64,000 nucleotides of DNA from Ryuthela nishihirai (taxonomy: Eukaryota; Arthropoda; Arachnida; Araneae; Heptathelidae): NCBI GenBank assembly GCA_038380435.1, contig JAWZYU010000121.1, positions 372,001 to 436,000 of the forward strand, in the 5' to 3' direction. Numbering within the stretch: the stretch's first letter is position 1; each line of letters starts with the position of its first letter. The notes beneath the pieces were generated by a model that worked only from the letters and a program-made list of their open reading frames with translations, had not been told where the DNA came from and did not search any database. The translations under genes and the position numbers were made by a program. Shown piece by piece: positions 48,031 to 61,193 of the stretch.

Positions 48031-49129
48031 AAATGTGTAATACACCTCAACACTAGAAATATCAAATCCCTATATATACACACAACATACCTACACGAAA
48101 AACTTAGATAAAAAAAAAGTACAACATCATACTTTAAAAAAAGAAACCAATCCTGCTATTCTTAAATAGTTTTTCTCCAAACCTCAATTCGAAATTTAAA
48201 AAACACAGCTCAAAAGAAAACTGGATAAATTACACAGATTGAATTATTTTTAAACCTCTTAACAGCAAAGGAAATTAAAATAAGAATCAACAATAAACTA
48301 TATTTAAGTGAGCTACATAACTCAGAACTTACGATAATTTCCGCTTCCTTTCTGCGAAACTGTCACTTTACATTATCAGATTTAAACATTATTCCAACAT
48401 GGAAATTTTTTCTCACCAAATATCTAGACTTGATTAATAATTTCACCGTATAATACAGAAATAATTCACATCAGATCTACATATCATAAAATTGAAATCT
48501 TATAAGAAATCTCTCTCATATCAACTGCATCTTAGACCTAAAGCATGTTCATATTTTCAATAATACTACACATACGTTGCTACTTTGACGAAACAATGTC
48601 ATGCACTTGCGGTTATCGAAATAAGCTTTATGCGATATAATTGTTGGATATTCTCGTATTTCCAGCGACGCAAAGAACAATAAGAAGCGGTTGCGGAGCA
48701 TAAAAAATAGATTTGGTATTTTCAGACGTATACCTGATTTGAAATCCATATATTGCGATAACAGACATTATATAGCGAATGCTTAGTCACAGTGAGGTAA
48801 TTATCAGAGGTTATAATTCAAATAGGAAAGAGGGATATGTTTTCCACAGGATTCTGAATAGAAAGTAGTTGATTATGAAATAATAGAAAGTCTGCATATT
48901 GGATATTACACTACGACTTTTAAATTTTTTTTATATTTAAATTATTCATTGTCAATAATTTATTTTGAAATTTTGAGAGGTTTCGTAATTAGTAGGTTAA
49001 ATCCGGTCTTCGGGTTAAATTAAATTTTTTAATTAAATTCAACGTTAAATGATACTGGGCGGTCCTTCTCGAGGTTTTCCGAAATGCAATTAAAATTCGA
49101 GTTTTGAATTTCGAAAAAAGCTGACAGTT

Positions 49130-49355
49130 GGGTTGTTTCACCTCTGAGCGGCACTTTCTTGCACACCATCGGTTAAATAGTTAGGTCACAAGGACGTAGA
49201 AGACACAGATACCGTTCGAGGAGGGGACCCAATGGAACAGCCATTGGGATATAGAAGGTAGCCTCCCGTCAAGGCCATCCAGCGTGTTCTTTAAAGTGCG
49301 CAGGGTACTGCTCACCACTTAACGTTCCATCCCAAGGACGGCGGTCTTTCCAAAA
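49130..49355 (-). mobile_element. SINE family K, 5' truncated, shared by both arms
   Basis: Counterpart of 17714-17939 with the same truncation. Confidence 0.85.
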
Positions 49356-50035
49356 CTAACAGCAAAAGCCAGTAATTTAGCAAGAACAGAAAGAAATATT
49401 TTATTCAAAGTCTAACAGTTAGTTGCTGTTCCATAAGTTTCTAATACATGGTAATATTAGAATTCTTTTTCAAGATTTGGGAAAGTTAAAGAACTTACTA
49501 CTGGTAATTTATTAAACATTAATTTCTTGTAATATTTTCTAATTTGATAAAGTCTGAACTATTAATTATTTTCTTAGACATGTTGCTCAGTTGGCAGTTT
49601 TTTTAATTCGTTTTAAAATGCAATGGTTTATAGGCAGGTGCTCCTACTTTAAGTTTATAAATTCTGCTCAGAAATAAATTTTTGAATAAAACAAATTTCA
49701 TATAAAAGGAAAAACATGAATTTTTTTTATGGCGACGTGAGTGATAACGTATTGATTGGTTATCTGGAATTCAATTTTAATTATTTTATTTGTGACTAAA
49801 ACGAAAAACGTTTATTAATATATTGTAAATTAGTGGCGTTTCTGGCAACCACGTCAGCACTGTGTTTTTCTCGTAATGGTCTATTTGTCATTACCGAAAA
49901 TTACCTAAATGATTATTAATACATGGTAGAATACATGAATAGTTTTACATCATTTTTTGAGTAACTAGGTAATGGAATTTTCAATTCGTACGTGAAAATT
50001 CAGTGTTGTTCACTGTACGTGAGAGTGGCCACCGA

Positions 50036-50088
50036 AACCAACCAATCACACTTTTTTGACGCGAAAGTTTTCTCGGTGGTCCGATCGA
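50036..50088 (+). promoter_or_regulatory. H4 promoter motifs, right arm
   Basis: aaccaaccaatcac (from 50036) gives a CCAAT box and GGTCCGATCG lies at 50079-50088, 112 bp before the ATG. Both motifs are identical in core to the left arm. Confidence 0.55.
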
Positions 50089-50166
50089 TACGTGCAACAA
50101 CTTTCCCCAAAAACAGTTTGTGCCATTTCACATCAGTTCTACTTTGAAGGAGAGTTATTCAATTGA

Positions 50167-50511
<345 letters not shown>

Positions 50512-50535
50512 AGAAAAATAAAGCAAAAAAAAAAA

Positions 50536-50551
50536 AGCCCTTTTCAGGGCT
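50536..50551 (+). terminator. Histone mRNA 3' stem-loop (H4, right arm)
   Basis: AGCCCTTTTCAGGGCT, identical to the left-arm stem-loop, 24 nt after the stop. Confidence 0.88.
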
Positions 50552-51119
50552 AATAAATAGTGTCTAAAGAATTACCCATCGTATTTGTATTAGCAAATTT
50601 ATCATTTTATACGTGAACTCCTAAAGGTAAACCAAGTAGGCTATTTAAATATTTTCTCCAACCACACATATCACTGCCAAGAACAATAGTTAGTTTCGTT
50701 ATAGGAACGTATTCAGCGTGTTAAACTATGTTCTTAATTGGTTACACTGTGATAAACAAAAATATTTTCATAAAACTATTACATATCGCGTCTTATAAAT
50801 TGCCACAATACGGTTCTTTCAACCTATGGAAAGCTACCGATTGTTCATTAATTTATAATTCATTATGAATAATAAAGGTTTAGCGATGTCTTCTCGTACA
50901 TTTTATTAGGATTTAAAAACAGTGACGAAATTTACGTGTAATAAAATTTTAATGAAATTAAGTAAGCTTAATGTTTGGTTACTAAATGTTTCCAGTGGTG
51001 AATATTTCCTTTTTCAGTAAGATACTTATGATGGTTATTTTTCCTACGTGTAGAGTATAAAAAATGTGATTTCACGATAATTTTTTTGTACCGTAGGGCA
51101 TCCTTTCTGCACAATATGT

Positions 51120-51135
51120 GGCTCCTAAAAGAGCC
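51120..51135 (-). terminator. Histone 3' stem-loop of the dead H1, slightly altered
   Basis: On the minus strand GGCTCTTTTAGGAGCC. One A to G change turns the top pair of the stem into a U-G wobble, compared with GGCTCTTTTAAGAGCC at the intact H1. Confidence 0.85.
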
Positions 51136-51163
51136 TTTTGTTATTGATGTCTTATTTTATAGT

Positions 51164-51621
51164 TCACTTCTTCCCAGTTTCTTCGTAGCAGGATTTTTTT
51201 TAGGTTTAGGTGCTTTCGGTTTGGTCACCTTGGGTTTTTTTGGACTCTTAGCAGGTTTGATTTTTACTGGTTTTTCTTACGTCTTCTCACCAGTAGCACT
51301 CAGCTTAAAGGAACCAGTTGCAACTTTACCCTTGGGCTGAACGAGTTGCCCACTGTCTACTGCTGTCTTGAGATATTTCTTGATAAAGGGAGCTAGACGT
51401 TCGATGTCTACCTTGTAGTGAGAGGCAATGTATTTTTTGATAGCCTGCAACGACGATCCACCTCTTTCCTTCAGTGCAGTGATCGCCGAAGTCACCATCT
51501 CTGACACCTTAGGATGAGAAGCGGCAATCTTCGATTTTTTCGGCTTTCCGGCGGTTGCTTTGCCCCTCTTTTTACATGAAACCGCAGCTGGAACACTGGT
51601 CTCTGCAGCTGTATCAGATAT
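51164..51621 (-). pseudogene. H1: Linker histone H1 pseudogene
   Basis: Inverted counterpart of the H1 at 15428-15901. The start codon is ATA (51621-51619) instead of ATG. Codon 115 is TAA (51279-51277) instead of TCA, just after the globular domain. A 16-nt deletion shifts the C-terminal tail frame before the old stop (51166-51164). The globular domain is otherwise open and has TAVDSG where the intact copy has RPVASG, plus T97P and G100V. The H1-box upstream is altered to AAACTCA. The first internal Met (51507) would skip the start of the globular domain. Protein production is unlikely. Confidence 0.92.
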
Positions 51622-54211
51622 TGCTGTGAATTCGTTTTAGAGCTTCCGTACAAAAGTTACACGTAAAGTTTAGCTTCCACAACAGACTGATGGAAGGAAA
51701 GCGGCTTTTTCGCGACGTCTCAAACTTCTCAATCGGACCTCTCAGCGAGCTGCAACATGCAATTTCGGTTGTGTTAGTTTCTCACCTGTAATTTGAGTTT
51801 ATTAGACTACTCTATAAATTTTTCCCAGTGTGTTATTATTGTTGAATAATTTAAATGAAAAGCTTGATATTTCTATATGTCGTAATTCTATTGGAATAAA
51901 AAAAAGGGAGCCTGTGTTCCAAAAACAAAAGGCTACTTTTCTGAAAACAGTGCGTACTGCACACCGCTGCAATTCGACATACCACCAATTACAGTTACTC
52001 TAATTAAGTACAAAATAATAAAATGATGTATAAAATTTTTCTAAATACAGGCCATGACAGATACGCTTGGAATCTATTCATTGAGGGTCGTATTTTAAGA
52101 TATGTACAGCGTTAAATAAAATGTCATTAACATACGTGGTGAACGGTTTTCTCATACCTACATTACTTTTATAAGTGTAGTAGATAAATTAGAACCGTAA
52201 TTTTTCTCTTGGTTTATGTTATGTTCTCTATGAAACTACATTTTTGAAATACAGAAAACTATTCATAAACAGCAACATGCATATATATATGTGTGTGCGT
52301 GCGCGTTCGTGCAGTTGGAAATGGAATGTAATTGGAGTGGGAGGATTTGAGAATAGTGGAAAGGATAAGAGAAGGGAAATTATTTCGGTGTCTTCTAAAC
52401 CATTTTGGAAATATATGACACGTCTGTTACGAAGCAGAAATGCTACTTGTGTGGTAATGTAGTCATTGGTCGTGCACTGTTCACATTTATCCGAGACTAG
52501 TGATTTTCTTTTTAATTCGTTACTTTGGTAATATTTATAGTTCTTGTAATGCATCCGAGTAGGATCACATGTTGTTTAGTAGAATGTAGCATGTATAATG
52601 AGAAGAAAAATTATGTACTGAATGGTAATACATTGATTAGTACACCTGATATTATTCTTTGGGTTTTCACACTACATAGCATTGACATTTTGGAATACTA
52701 AAACACTTAATAGAATCTATAAGTTTTGAATGATGTATCTTTCTTTGGACTGAAGTTACCTCTGTGCACAACGACTCACCTACGTGTAAATATAAAATTG
52801 TTGCAGTTTCAATCAGTAGTAATTTTTGTTGCGTGCATTCAGGAATGATACTCACACTTAACATTTATACGAAACCAAACTGTTTCGTTTTCTTTTCACG
52901 TGAGTATTAGTGTCTCAGATATGACTCTGTGACGTATGAAGAATACTGTTAGGGACATGTAAAAGGGAAAAAGATGGTGGTGGCAATTATTGTTTGTAGT
53001 GGACATCACATTGGTGAAGTTAAAAATATATTTGAACCAAATATTTCCTTAGTGAAATCTAAAATCTTTTAAGCTAAATTTGAAAACACCACTTCGTAAG
53101 TCGTGGTGCTGTATGTATACATACTAAAAGAGAAAAGTTTTAGGAGATATAAGAAATAGAAAGATATAAATTAGATAATAAAGTCTCATTGGTAATGAGT
53201 GAAGATTTGTGAACCATATGTTGAATAACTGATGGAGTGTTTCCAAATGTCAGAATTTCAATAGTGATCGTGTTTGTTTTCTTCTGAACATTCTGGAATC
53301 CAGTAGTGTGATGCACAAAATATTGGTAGAAATGGGTCATTAAGTGTGAATGGTAACAGATATTAGATAAATTCATGCACAGTGATATTTTTCAAGAGTG
53401 GTACTTAGTATTAACGATTGCTCTGTTCACACAGGAAGAGAAAACTGTAGAAAAAATAGATTTTACTGAATATTGCAGGCAAGCATAGTTTATTTGTGTG
53501 TGATAAAAAATGCAATTTAACTGAAAAAGAAAAAAAAATTATAATTTTCGAGGCATAAATGGAGTATGATTGCAACTTATTGCAACGTTACCTTTAATTG
53601 AGTGGATTAGTTAGTTCTAGGTAACTATGAGAAGTTTAAAAGTTTTATGGTTCGTTTTTGATTGAAACTTACAGGAGTACGATACAAATGTAATGGATTC
53701 AGTGAGAATATTTTGTAGAAATCGGATACGAGTCATTGAAAGAATGTTTTCATTCTAGTTTGCTGGCAATTACACACATAGCAAAGTTGTATAGTAATGG
53801 TAGTAATATAATATAGCATTGAGTGTTCTGTTGTTTTGGAGCAGTTTGATGTGGTAGTGATATATATGAAAAACTGTTTATGGAATGAAGTTCATATGAA
53901 ATTCAACCACTATTTGAGTAAATGTAAAGAAATTTACTTTAGTCAATGATTGTTTGAAGTGGTAGAAATCACAGGTATTGTGTGAGTGAGATAATATCTT
54001 CACTGTGTCTTAGTCTAATTACTGTTTTAAGAATGTAGTTATAGAATGAATCAGTTTAGAGAGATATAAGAAAAAAAATTGAATTTGTTGTAAATTGTAT
54101 TTGTTTTTAAAGTGAATGATTAATTGAGTAATGTGCTATGGATTAATGAAGATGAATGGGTAAGAGAACTTCTGAAATGAAGTATTAGTTTGTATGACAT
54201 AAGAAAATGAA

Positions 54212-54402
54212 AAATAAATGCCCCGTCAATCAGCTGCTTGCGACAGAGGTGTGACAGGAGCCTATCAGTTTACATGCCATAGTAGAAAGTCTGAGAGGAT
54301 GGCAGGACCTCAGCAGAAAAACGACACAAACAGCCATGCCTTACCTGGGGCTCGAACCCAGGTCCGTTAGATCAGCAGCCAAGCACGCTAACCACTCGGT
54401 CA
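54212..54402 (-). mobile_element. SINE family A, uninterrupted counterpart of 8291-9126
   Basis: Complete on the minus strand. It gives the unoccupied site for the 612-bp insertion on the left arm. Similarity between arms ends at its head. Confidence 0.9.
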
Positions 54403-54461
54403 ATAAACTAATGGTGATATATAGATTTGTCAACAAGTGTTTTTGGTGAAAATAATAAAAA

Positions 54462-54652
54462 TAAATACCCCCTCACGCAAGTACTTGCCACAGAGCTCTG
54501 ACAAGAGCCTGTCAGTTTGTATGCCACAGTAGGTTTGAGAAGATCTCAGGACCTCAGCAGAAAAACAACACACAGACACACACATCTTATCTGGGGCTAG
54601 AAACCAGGTTGCCTATATCAGTATCCGAGTGTGCTAACCACTTGGCCATAGG
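54462..54652 (-). mobile_element. SINE family A, old degenerate copy
   Basis: Body and head recognisable (cagtttgtatgccaca, gacctcagcagaaaaac, gtgctaaccacttggcca) with many changes. Confidence 0.82.
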
Positions 54653-55505
54653 ATGGCCATTTTTTTTTTGGTGAAAGTATTAATATTTTAACATTTTCAT
54701 GTGTTCGTTACAAATGTGGAATAAAATTGTACTGTAGAAATGGGGGAGGAATAATACATCATTGTAGTTGAATGTTATATAGGCATTCTTCAATTTCACA
54801 TGTATGCAACCAGTCAAATGTAAATGCTAATGTGACTTGTGAAATATTTCTTGACTATATCTGAAAGTTACAGTTTAGTATTTTAATGTAGAATGTTTTA
54901 AGGAATAGAAGTGTGTGTGTTTTTCTAAGTTGCTCATGATAGGATATGGAATTGTGATTAATGAAGGCAATGTTAAGATAATTTTGAGATTGGAAGATAC
55001 GAAAATATGCACTAATTGGGTGTCATTTGATTAGGCTCCATAGAAATGAAAATATAATGAAAGCTATGGGGGGGGGGAAATTGATGTTGCAGGTTCAAGT
55101 TTATATTGCCTCTACCGAATATAAGATTTCCCCCCCCCCCATTAAACCCTATTTGAAAAACGAGGTAGAGTTGGTAAAAAATTAATCAAATGTATTAGAG
55201 GAACTTATTCAAGGTAACTAGGTATTTCTTAAGTGTGGAAATGAAGGTATATGTGGAAAATCATGTTGTGCTTAAAAAAAAATTGTAGTTACACAGTGGT
55301 ATACATTTCATTGATATAGAAACGTTACGTATCGTAAAACTTAACAGCTCACTGAGACATCAGATTCTGGCTTACTCAAAGCTCCAATCAAAAAACAGGA
55401 ATATTTGTAAGATGTGATAAAGAGTGTTGAAGGGTTGCGAGAATAAAATAATTGTTGGAATGCAGTTAATCTTTAAAATTTTATATTTTTTTTCCATAAT
55501 TCAGC
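54653..55505. other. Intergenic; poly-G/poly-C inverted repeat
   Basis: No gene was recognised. G10AAAT at 55068-55081 and its reverse complement ATTTC10 near 55127-55140 could pair across a loop of about 45 nt. Sequence near 55440-55505 is probably the 3' UTR of the LINE remnant that follows. Confidence 0.6.
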
Positions 55506-55880
55506 TTATTGAAGAAATTGTTCAACTAGAGCGAAACCTTTTTTCCTTATATTTAAATTTGAAGAATTTAGAATATTAAAGATTGTAAATTTGTTAATAC
55601 CAAGTGATTCTAATTCTTTAAAAGAAAGTTTGACGTGTCAAAGCATATTTTGGACAGTTTAATATTACATGATTAATAGTTTCCAGAATATCACAAACAG
55701 TGCAATTTCGAGTCGCAATCTTATTAATTGAATATAAGTAGTGATTAAGTGTGGTTGCTCCTGTTCTTAGGTTAAATTTTTTTTTATTAATAATCATCTA
55801 GGTAAATCAAAATTGCAGGTAAATTGAATGTTAGAAGAAAGGCCATACCTAAATTTATTATTTAAATTACCATTAATTCT
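55506..55880 (-). pseudogene. Non-LTR retrotransposon remnant, C-terminal zinc knuckle (I-group-like)
   Basis: On the minus strand, from 55773, the frame reads LRTGATTLNHYLYSINK and then a CCHC motif C-x2-C-x7-H-x4-C (CTVC ... H ... CPKY). This is typical of the C-terminus that follows the RNase H domain in I-group LINEs. One extra T near 55620 shifts the frame. After it a short tail (ELESLGINKF ... LVEQFLQ) ends at TAA 55508-55506. Upstream, to 55880, the end of the preceding domain can be read in another frame. It is a different family from the RTE elements here and is inactive. Confidence 0.75.
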
Positions 55881-55883
55881 AAA

Positions 55884-57236
55884 ATGGTGGCTTTAATGTT
55901 GGCCCTATAACACAACCTGAAGTTATTTTGGCTGTTTCTAAACTTAAACTACATAAATCCCCAGGGGTAGAAGAAATTACTACGGAAATGCTTAGAGCTG
56001 GGAATATTTTGGTTACCACTTGGATGACTGAAATTCTGAATATCTTTTATGATAAAGGCATGGTTCCTAAGGATTTTGCCAGAGCTATTTTTATTCCTAT
56101 TTTCAAAAAAGGTGATCGCAGTTCTTGTGATAACTATAGGGCTATCAGCCTACTCTCTGTTCCAGTTAAAGTTCTTTCCATGATTGTGCTTAATAGAATT
56201 AAGAATCTGGTTGACAGTCAATTGCGTGATGAGCAATGTGGATTCAGAAGTGATAGGAGATGTGTGGATCAGATATTTTCACTTAGGCAGATTCTTGAGA
56301 AATGTTTAGAGTTTCAGAAACCTTTGGTTGCTAGCTTTGTTGATTTCAAAAAGGCTTTCGACTCTGTTGATCATCATAATTTATGGTTGATTGTGAGATC
56401 ACATGGTATACCTGACAAGTTAGTTAGCATAATCAAAGCTCTCTATAATAACACTGAGTCATGTGTGAGAGTTGGTAAGGCTTGTAGCAATTTGGTTTAG
56501 CATTACTTCTGGTGTTCGACTCCGGGTGCATTTTGTCTCCTTTTCTCTTTAGCTTGGTTATTGATTATGTTATGCGAAATTCACTTCAAAGGAAAGATTT
56601 TGGCCTTAAATGGGCTGGAGATACTAAAATTTCTGATTTAGATTATGCTGATGATTTAGCCCTTTTGGCAAATGATGTTGATGAGATGAACTCTTTCATT
56701 CGAGCTGTTGATGAAACTCGTAGTAGAGTAGGTTTGGTTATAAACAGAGAGAAAACTAAAGTGATGAAAATTGGTCAAGCAAGTTGTGATTCAGTTAATC
56801 TGAATGGTTGCAGTCTTGAGCAGGTGTCACAGTTTAATTACCTTGGGAGCTATGTAACAGATAATGGTGATGTGCGGCATGAGATTAACAGACGAATAGG
56901 GATTGCTGCCGGGACTTTTAAGAATCTCTGGAGAGTGTGGAGAAATAGGCGTATACACCTAAAGACTAAAATTAGACTGTATAATAGTTTGATTCTTTCT
57001 AGGGTTAGTTATGGTAGTGAAACTTGGATGCTGTGTAAACAAGATAACAGGAAACTAGATGCTTTTGATTCCAGATGCTTACGCAGTATCTTGGGCATTA
57101 GATGGTTCAACTTTGTGACTATTGATGAGGTTAGGCAAAGGAGCTTGCAACCTCCTGTAAGCAGCATATTTTGCAGAGAGAGACTCCTTTGGTTTGGCCA
57201 TGTTTCCCGTATGAATAATTATAGATTGGCGAATAG
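55884..57236 (+). mobile_element. RTE-like fragment D (linker, reverse transcriptase and C-terminal region), broken
   Basis: 5' truncated at tggtggctttaatgttgg and 3' truncated at a repeat Y junction (cgaatagcgttagcg). It encodes the reverse transcriptase with FVDFKKAFDSVDHHN (near 56336) and DYADDLALL (near 56640). Two 1-nt gains (near 56491 and 56521) break the frame before and after the GVRQG box, with a G-Q loss there. It is inactive. The same Y junction occurs in fragment C. Confidence 0.9.
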
Positions 57237-58535
57237 CGTTAGCGTATGGATATGGCGAAGAACTGATATAATTTGAGGGGGGTTTTTTTAGATTTTCGGA
57301 GCTTTGCGTACCGGGAACACATTACAGTGTAATAAGCAACCATTGGCAAGGTCTATGCGATTAAAAAATACACACGGACTGTATTCCGTATGTCCTTCTC
57401 TAAACCACCATTCTGCTGCTCGAAAAAATATCAGGTGAATCAAGTTTAATAATATTCATAAAGTGTTTGTGGTTCGTTTATAAATATCTTCAGGTAAGTA
57501 ACTTTGTAGTGAATAATTAATTTACAGTAGAGGTAATCTAATTTTCCACTTTTTAGCATGAGAGTTATGAAACTTCAACCGAGAGCTTACTATACAGCAC
57601 ATTATTCTGATTATGGGATATAAATTTTATACTTAAACGCTATTTGTCGCTGTCGACCACTAACGACCGCTTTCATTTCGGCTCGGATTTTGTAAAGCTC
57701 GCTCAGTAGGACTAATTGTTGTCCGAGGAAAAAAAATTCTTTGCTTAATTTTTGATTTCTTCATTTTGCTATTTGTCGTTACAGTATGCGTAGAAATATT
57801 CTATATCTTAAATGATCAAACGGCAGTTTTTTTATGTACAGGCTTTCAGATCTATTTGCCGATTATCGTGGACGAAGTTGGAAACCAATGTTTGATATTC
57901 GCAACATTTATATCGAGCTGATAGGGTGACGTAACGACCTCAAGAAATGTCAACTTGGCGATAAAAATATAATTTACCCACTACACGGAAACGCATTGTT
58001 CAGAGCTAAGAAGAAAGCAATGTACAGTACAGCGAAATGTGTAATAGAAGCCTTAGATTAAACCACACGGTTGTCCTTTGGAAACACAGGAAAAAGCGTT
58101 CTTTGCCCCTAAGGACAAAGTTGCTTATGACATACGTAAGAGATTCACAACTAGCCTCGATCTAGGAATTTCTCGTTGGACACCATAGGGAAACGCGTTC
58201 TGTGAAAGCCACCTGTCTGGACAGCCTTCAACAAAAAGAGCGAAAATAAATATGCCTAAACAAGCAATTCCTTTCATTGGTTTAAGATAAGTTAAAGTAA
58301 ATTTATTTTAATAACACTGAAAATAATTTACTTATTGAAATTTTATTTAAATATTTCAGAATATTATAAAAATATTTACCGAAAATAAATAAAGAATAAC
58401 AACCAGTTAATATTTTAGGATTAGAAGTGTTTTAATTTATTCACTTTGGTTTTGAAAGATCTTATAGAAATTATGGTGGCAACACTTGGACATACCAGAG
58501 ATGACGTCATGTCCGTGTTTTCGCGATATCATTTG
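57237..58535 (+). repeat. Repeat Y, second copy (no MITE)
   Basis: Direct copy of 46430-48030 minus the MITE. It has a deletion where that copy has tandem gtaggtaaacat repeats near 47625. It ends agatgacgtcatgtccgtg with TGACGTCA at 58502-58509. Confidence 0.85.
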
Positions 58536-58839
58536 TAATTCTAATTTACCTGCTGAAATAATAATTCCACTTTCTCACTGGCATATCACTGAAGATTATT
58601 TTTAACCATTCCAGCTTCCGCAACCATTTAAATACTAAAACAATATTTTTAAAACCGATATTTAAAAAATATTTGATTATGATCTTTAATTTATCATCAG
58701 TGACATTTTTCCATTAAATGCATATTTTAGAGCTTCCAAGTAAGGTTTCTCACTGGCATAACAAGGAAGTTCTGCAGCCGTTCGGTAGGGTACCTGAAAA
58801 GCATAGGAAATGAATAATCTCCGTATTACGAGGTAAAAT

Positions 58840-59548
58840 AAAGTTGTCGACACCGACAAATAGCGGTTAACTATCAATTTCATATCCCATAATCAGAATA
58901 ATGTGCTGCATGCTATTTGTCGGTTCGAAACCGACCGATATTTCATAGCTCTTAGGCTAAAAAGTGTAGAATTAGATTACCTCTACTCTAAATTAATTAT
59001 TCCCTATAAAGTTACTTACCTGAACGGAAATATACAAGAACCGCAAACACTTCACGAATATTATTTAACTGGATTTAGCTGATACTTTTCGAGCAGCAGA
59101 GTTGTGGGTTGCAGAAGGACAGTCCGACGGAATTTATCAACCGGCACGGGCCTTGCCTATGGCTGCTTACTATACTCAAATCTGTTCGCGATAGGCAAAG
59201 CTCTGATAACTACAAACTCTGAAAAAAGGATGACTTCTTCGCTATATTTCAATAGCTAACGCGGCAAATGGAACAGCGAGAAAAGCGTTGGACGATTTCA
59301 ATAATAGGCGAATGACATCCGACAGTGACGATTGAGAATGCATTGTTTGCAGAATCGCAAGGAAATGACATTTACATTGTTTCGTATTCCCAACAGAGAA
59401 GTTTGTTTACTCTTCCGCACTTACGTTTTCGATAACTTCTATACCAAATTTACTAAAAAATTAAGGAGCAGAAATAAGACGTATTTCTTTTAATGTAGTA
59501 CCTCTTTCAAATGTTTTTCCGATTCACCGTGAATATCTTAAATATCTG
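58840..59548 (-). repeat. Repeat Y, third copy, inverted and diverged
   Basis: Reverse complement of the 46080-46900 and 57300-57650 parts of Y at lower similarity. It forms a spaced inverted repeat with the preceding copy. The 300 bp between them contain no gene I can support. Confidence 0.78.
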
Positions 59549-59551
59549 TTT

Positions 59552-59752
59552 TCGGGGAGGAAAGACAGTAAACATCACCAAGGCGTGGGTCTGCTTCTCA
59601 GCAGATACGCTAGTGATTCTCTTCTAGGATAAGAGTGCATTAATGAAAGGTTGTTTACAGCAAAATTACAGACAAGCGTTAAGGACTTCAATCTTATCTA
59701 CTGTTATGCCCCCACTGAGATGCCGATGAGGATGAGAAAAAAAGGTTTTACA
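59552..59752 (+). mobile_element. RTE-like fragment (endonuclease region)
   Basis: Matches the endonuclease part of element B (12540-12330, reversed). In frame, the blocks HQGVGLLLSR, the GCINERL-equivalent and YCYAPTE are readable, with a stop in between. Both ends are truncated. Confidence 0.85.
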
Positions 59753-59762
59753 GACTCCACAC

Positions 59763-60074
59763 TGTCTCCCACACACGGATCCTCATACGAGCTTCCATTT
59801 CAAAGGAAATTCGTAATTCTTTGCTGTCCGAACATGTAGTAACTAGTAAATTTCTTCTATTTTGACGGGAAAGTAAACGAAGGTTGTTAGTTTTATGGAC
59901 AGCAGCATTACCTACTGAACGAGTTTTCATGTGACATGGAACTTGTTCCGTCGGGTCTCACGTTCCTGACATTTAACATAAACTGGGCCGCATGTAGAAT
60001 AAGAAATAAACTTTTTATTTTTGGGGGGGGGGGAGGGGCTTTTATTTCCTGCATAGGTCAACCATGAGTTAACT
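59763..60074 (+). repeat. Direct repeat (partner 32394-32700)
   Basis: Same block, including the poly-G run. The following 60 bp instead resemble 35180-35240, so the junction is a composite. Confidence 0.85.
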
Positions 60075-60284
60075 GATAATTTTTGATATTAACTATTATG
60101 GAAATACTTAAGAAAGGTTTTCAGCGTAAGAACTAATATTTTTTTTTTTTTCAAATTAAAACTTACCAGTTTGTTTTTAAAGAAAATAAATATATAAAGA
60201 ATTTTAATTTTCGTTTTTGAAACTTGAACGTGCTTGTAATCATGTCTTGAATGTGCTATCCAGCCTGTTCTTTAACATTGGGTC

Positions 60285-60660
60285 GTTTCACTTTTGAGCG
60301 GGACTTTTTTTGCACTCCATGGGCTAAAATGGCTAGGTCACATGGACCCCGAAGGACAGGGAAGGTTGGGGGAGGATACCCACTGAAACAGCTATTGGAA
60401 GACAGATGGTAGCCTCCCGTCAAGGCCATCCAGCGTGTTCTTTAACGTGCACAGGGTATGGCTCTCCCGCACATGGGGCCACGGCTTAACGTTCAATCCG
60501 ACGGACGGCGGCCTTTCCAAGCCCATCGGTGTCCCCTGGTGACCGTGGACATGGCGCTGAATTTTGCAGAGATAAATCTGAACGCTGACCGAGCTGGGAC
60601 TCGAACCTGGGAACTACAGTTTACGAGCCTGGCGTGCTACCGACTGAGCCACCCCCGCCC
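60285..60660 (-). mobile_element. SINE family K, near full length
   Basis: The 3' end is gggtcgtttcacttttgagc. The tRNA-like head on the minus strand lies at 60590-60660 (ggactcgaacctgggaacta, ctaccgactgagccac on the plus strand). Confidence 0.9.
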
Positions 60661-61070
60661 TCATGGCCACCCTAGCCCCCGTGTTACGTTTGGTATTGGC
60701 AATGAAAAAGCAGCCGACGTAGCCTTGATTCGAAAGTAATTTCCGTGATTATCTGCGTAACACGTCAAATACAAATTTTCTGTGATTATATTTGGTGGGG
60801 CAGTGCCCCAGGTGGCCTTATGGACGAAACCATTCTGTTGTACCGGTGCCTACATAATGGGAATGCCTGCCGATTTCAAGACGTGACGCGAAAGCAGCGC
60901 TAGTTACATTTTCGTCCGCTATGGCGCTGGCGATCCGCTGTTTTGATTGCTACTTGCTTCGTTGCAGTATAGGTTATTACACTGTTTACAGCTAGTTTCA
61001 AAATTGGATTCTGAACGGATTTGTTCATATGTGATTTATTTACTGTTCTGTCTACTTTCTGCTGTCTTTA

Positions 61071-61193
61071 ACTAGACATCTGAACGATGATGCAGCATTG
61101 TGTGATGCTCTGCAGAAGCGAAATTCTGAAGCAAAACTCAGTTTCTATCGCATCTCTTCCAAACTAGATCTGCAAGACAGGTGGCTGCAGTAA
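61071..61193 (+). pseudogene. Possible THAP-type zinc-finger remnant after a splice-acceptor-like site
   Basis: A pyrimidine-rich tract ends in ctttaactag (AG at 61074-61075), as an intron 3' end would. Then ATG ATG CAG CAT begins QHCVMLCRS (C-x3-C). Another frame from 61131 gives KLSFYRIS-SKLDLQDRWLQ before TAA, the pattern that follows the first two cysteines in THAP domains. One frameshift is needed to join them. The second C and H lie beyond the stop and are not visible. It could be a decayed P-element-like transposase, a THAP gene exon, or chance. Confidence 0.35.
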
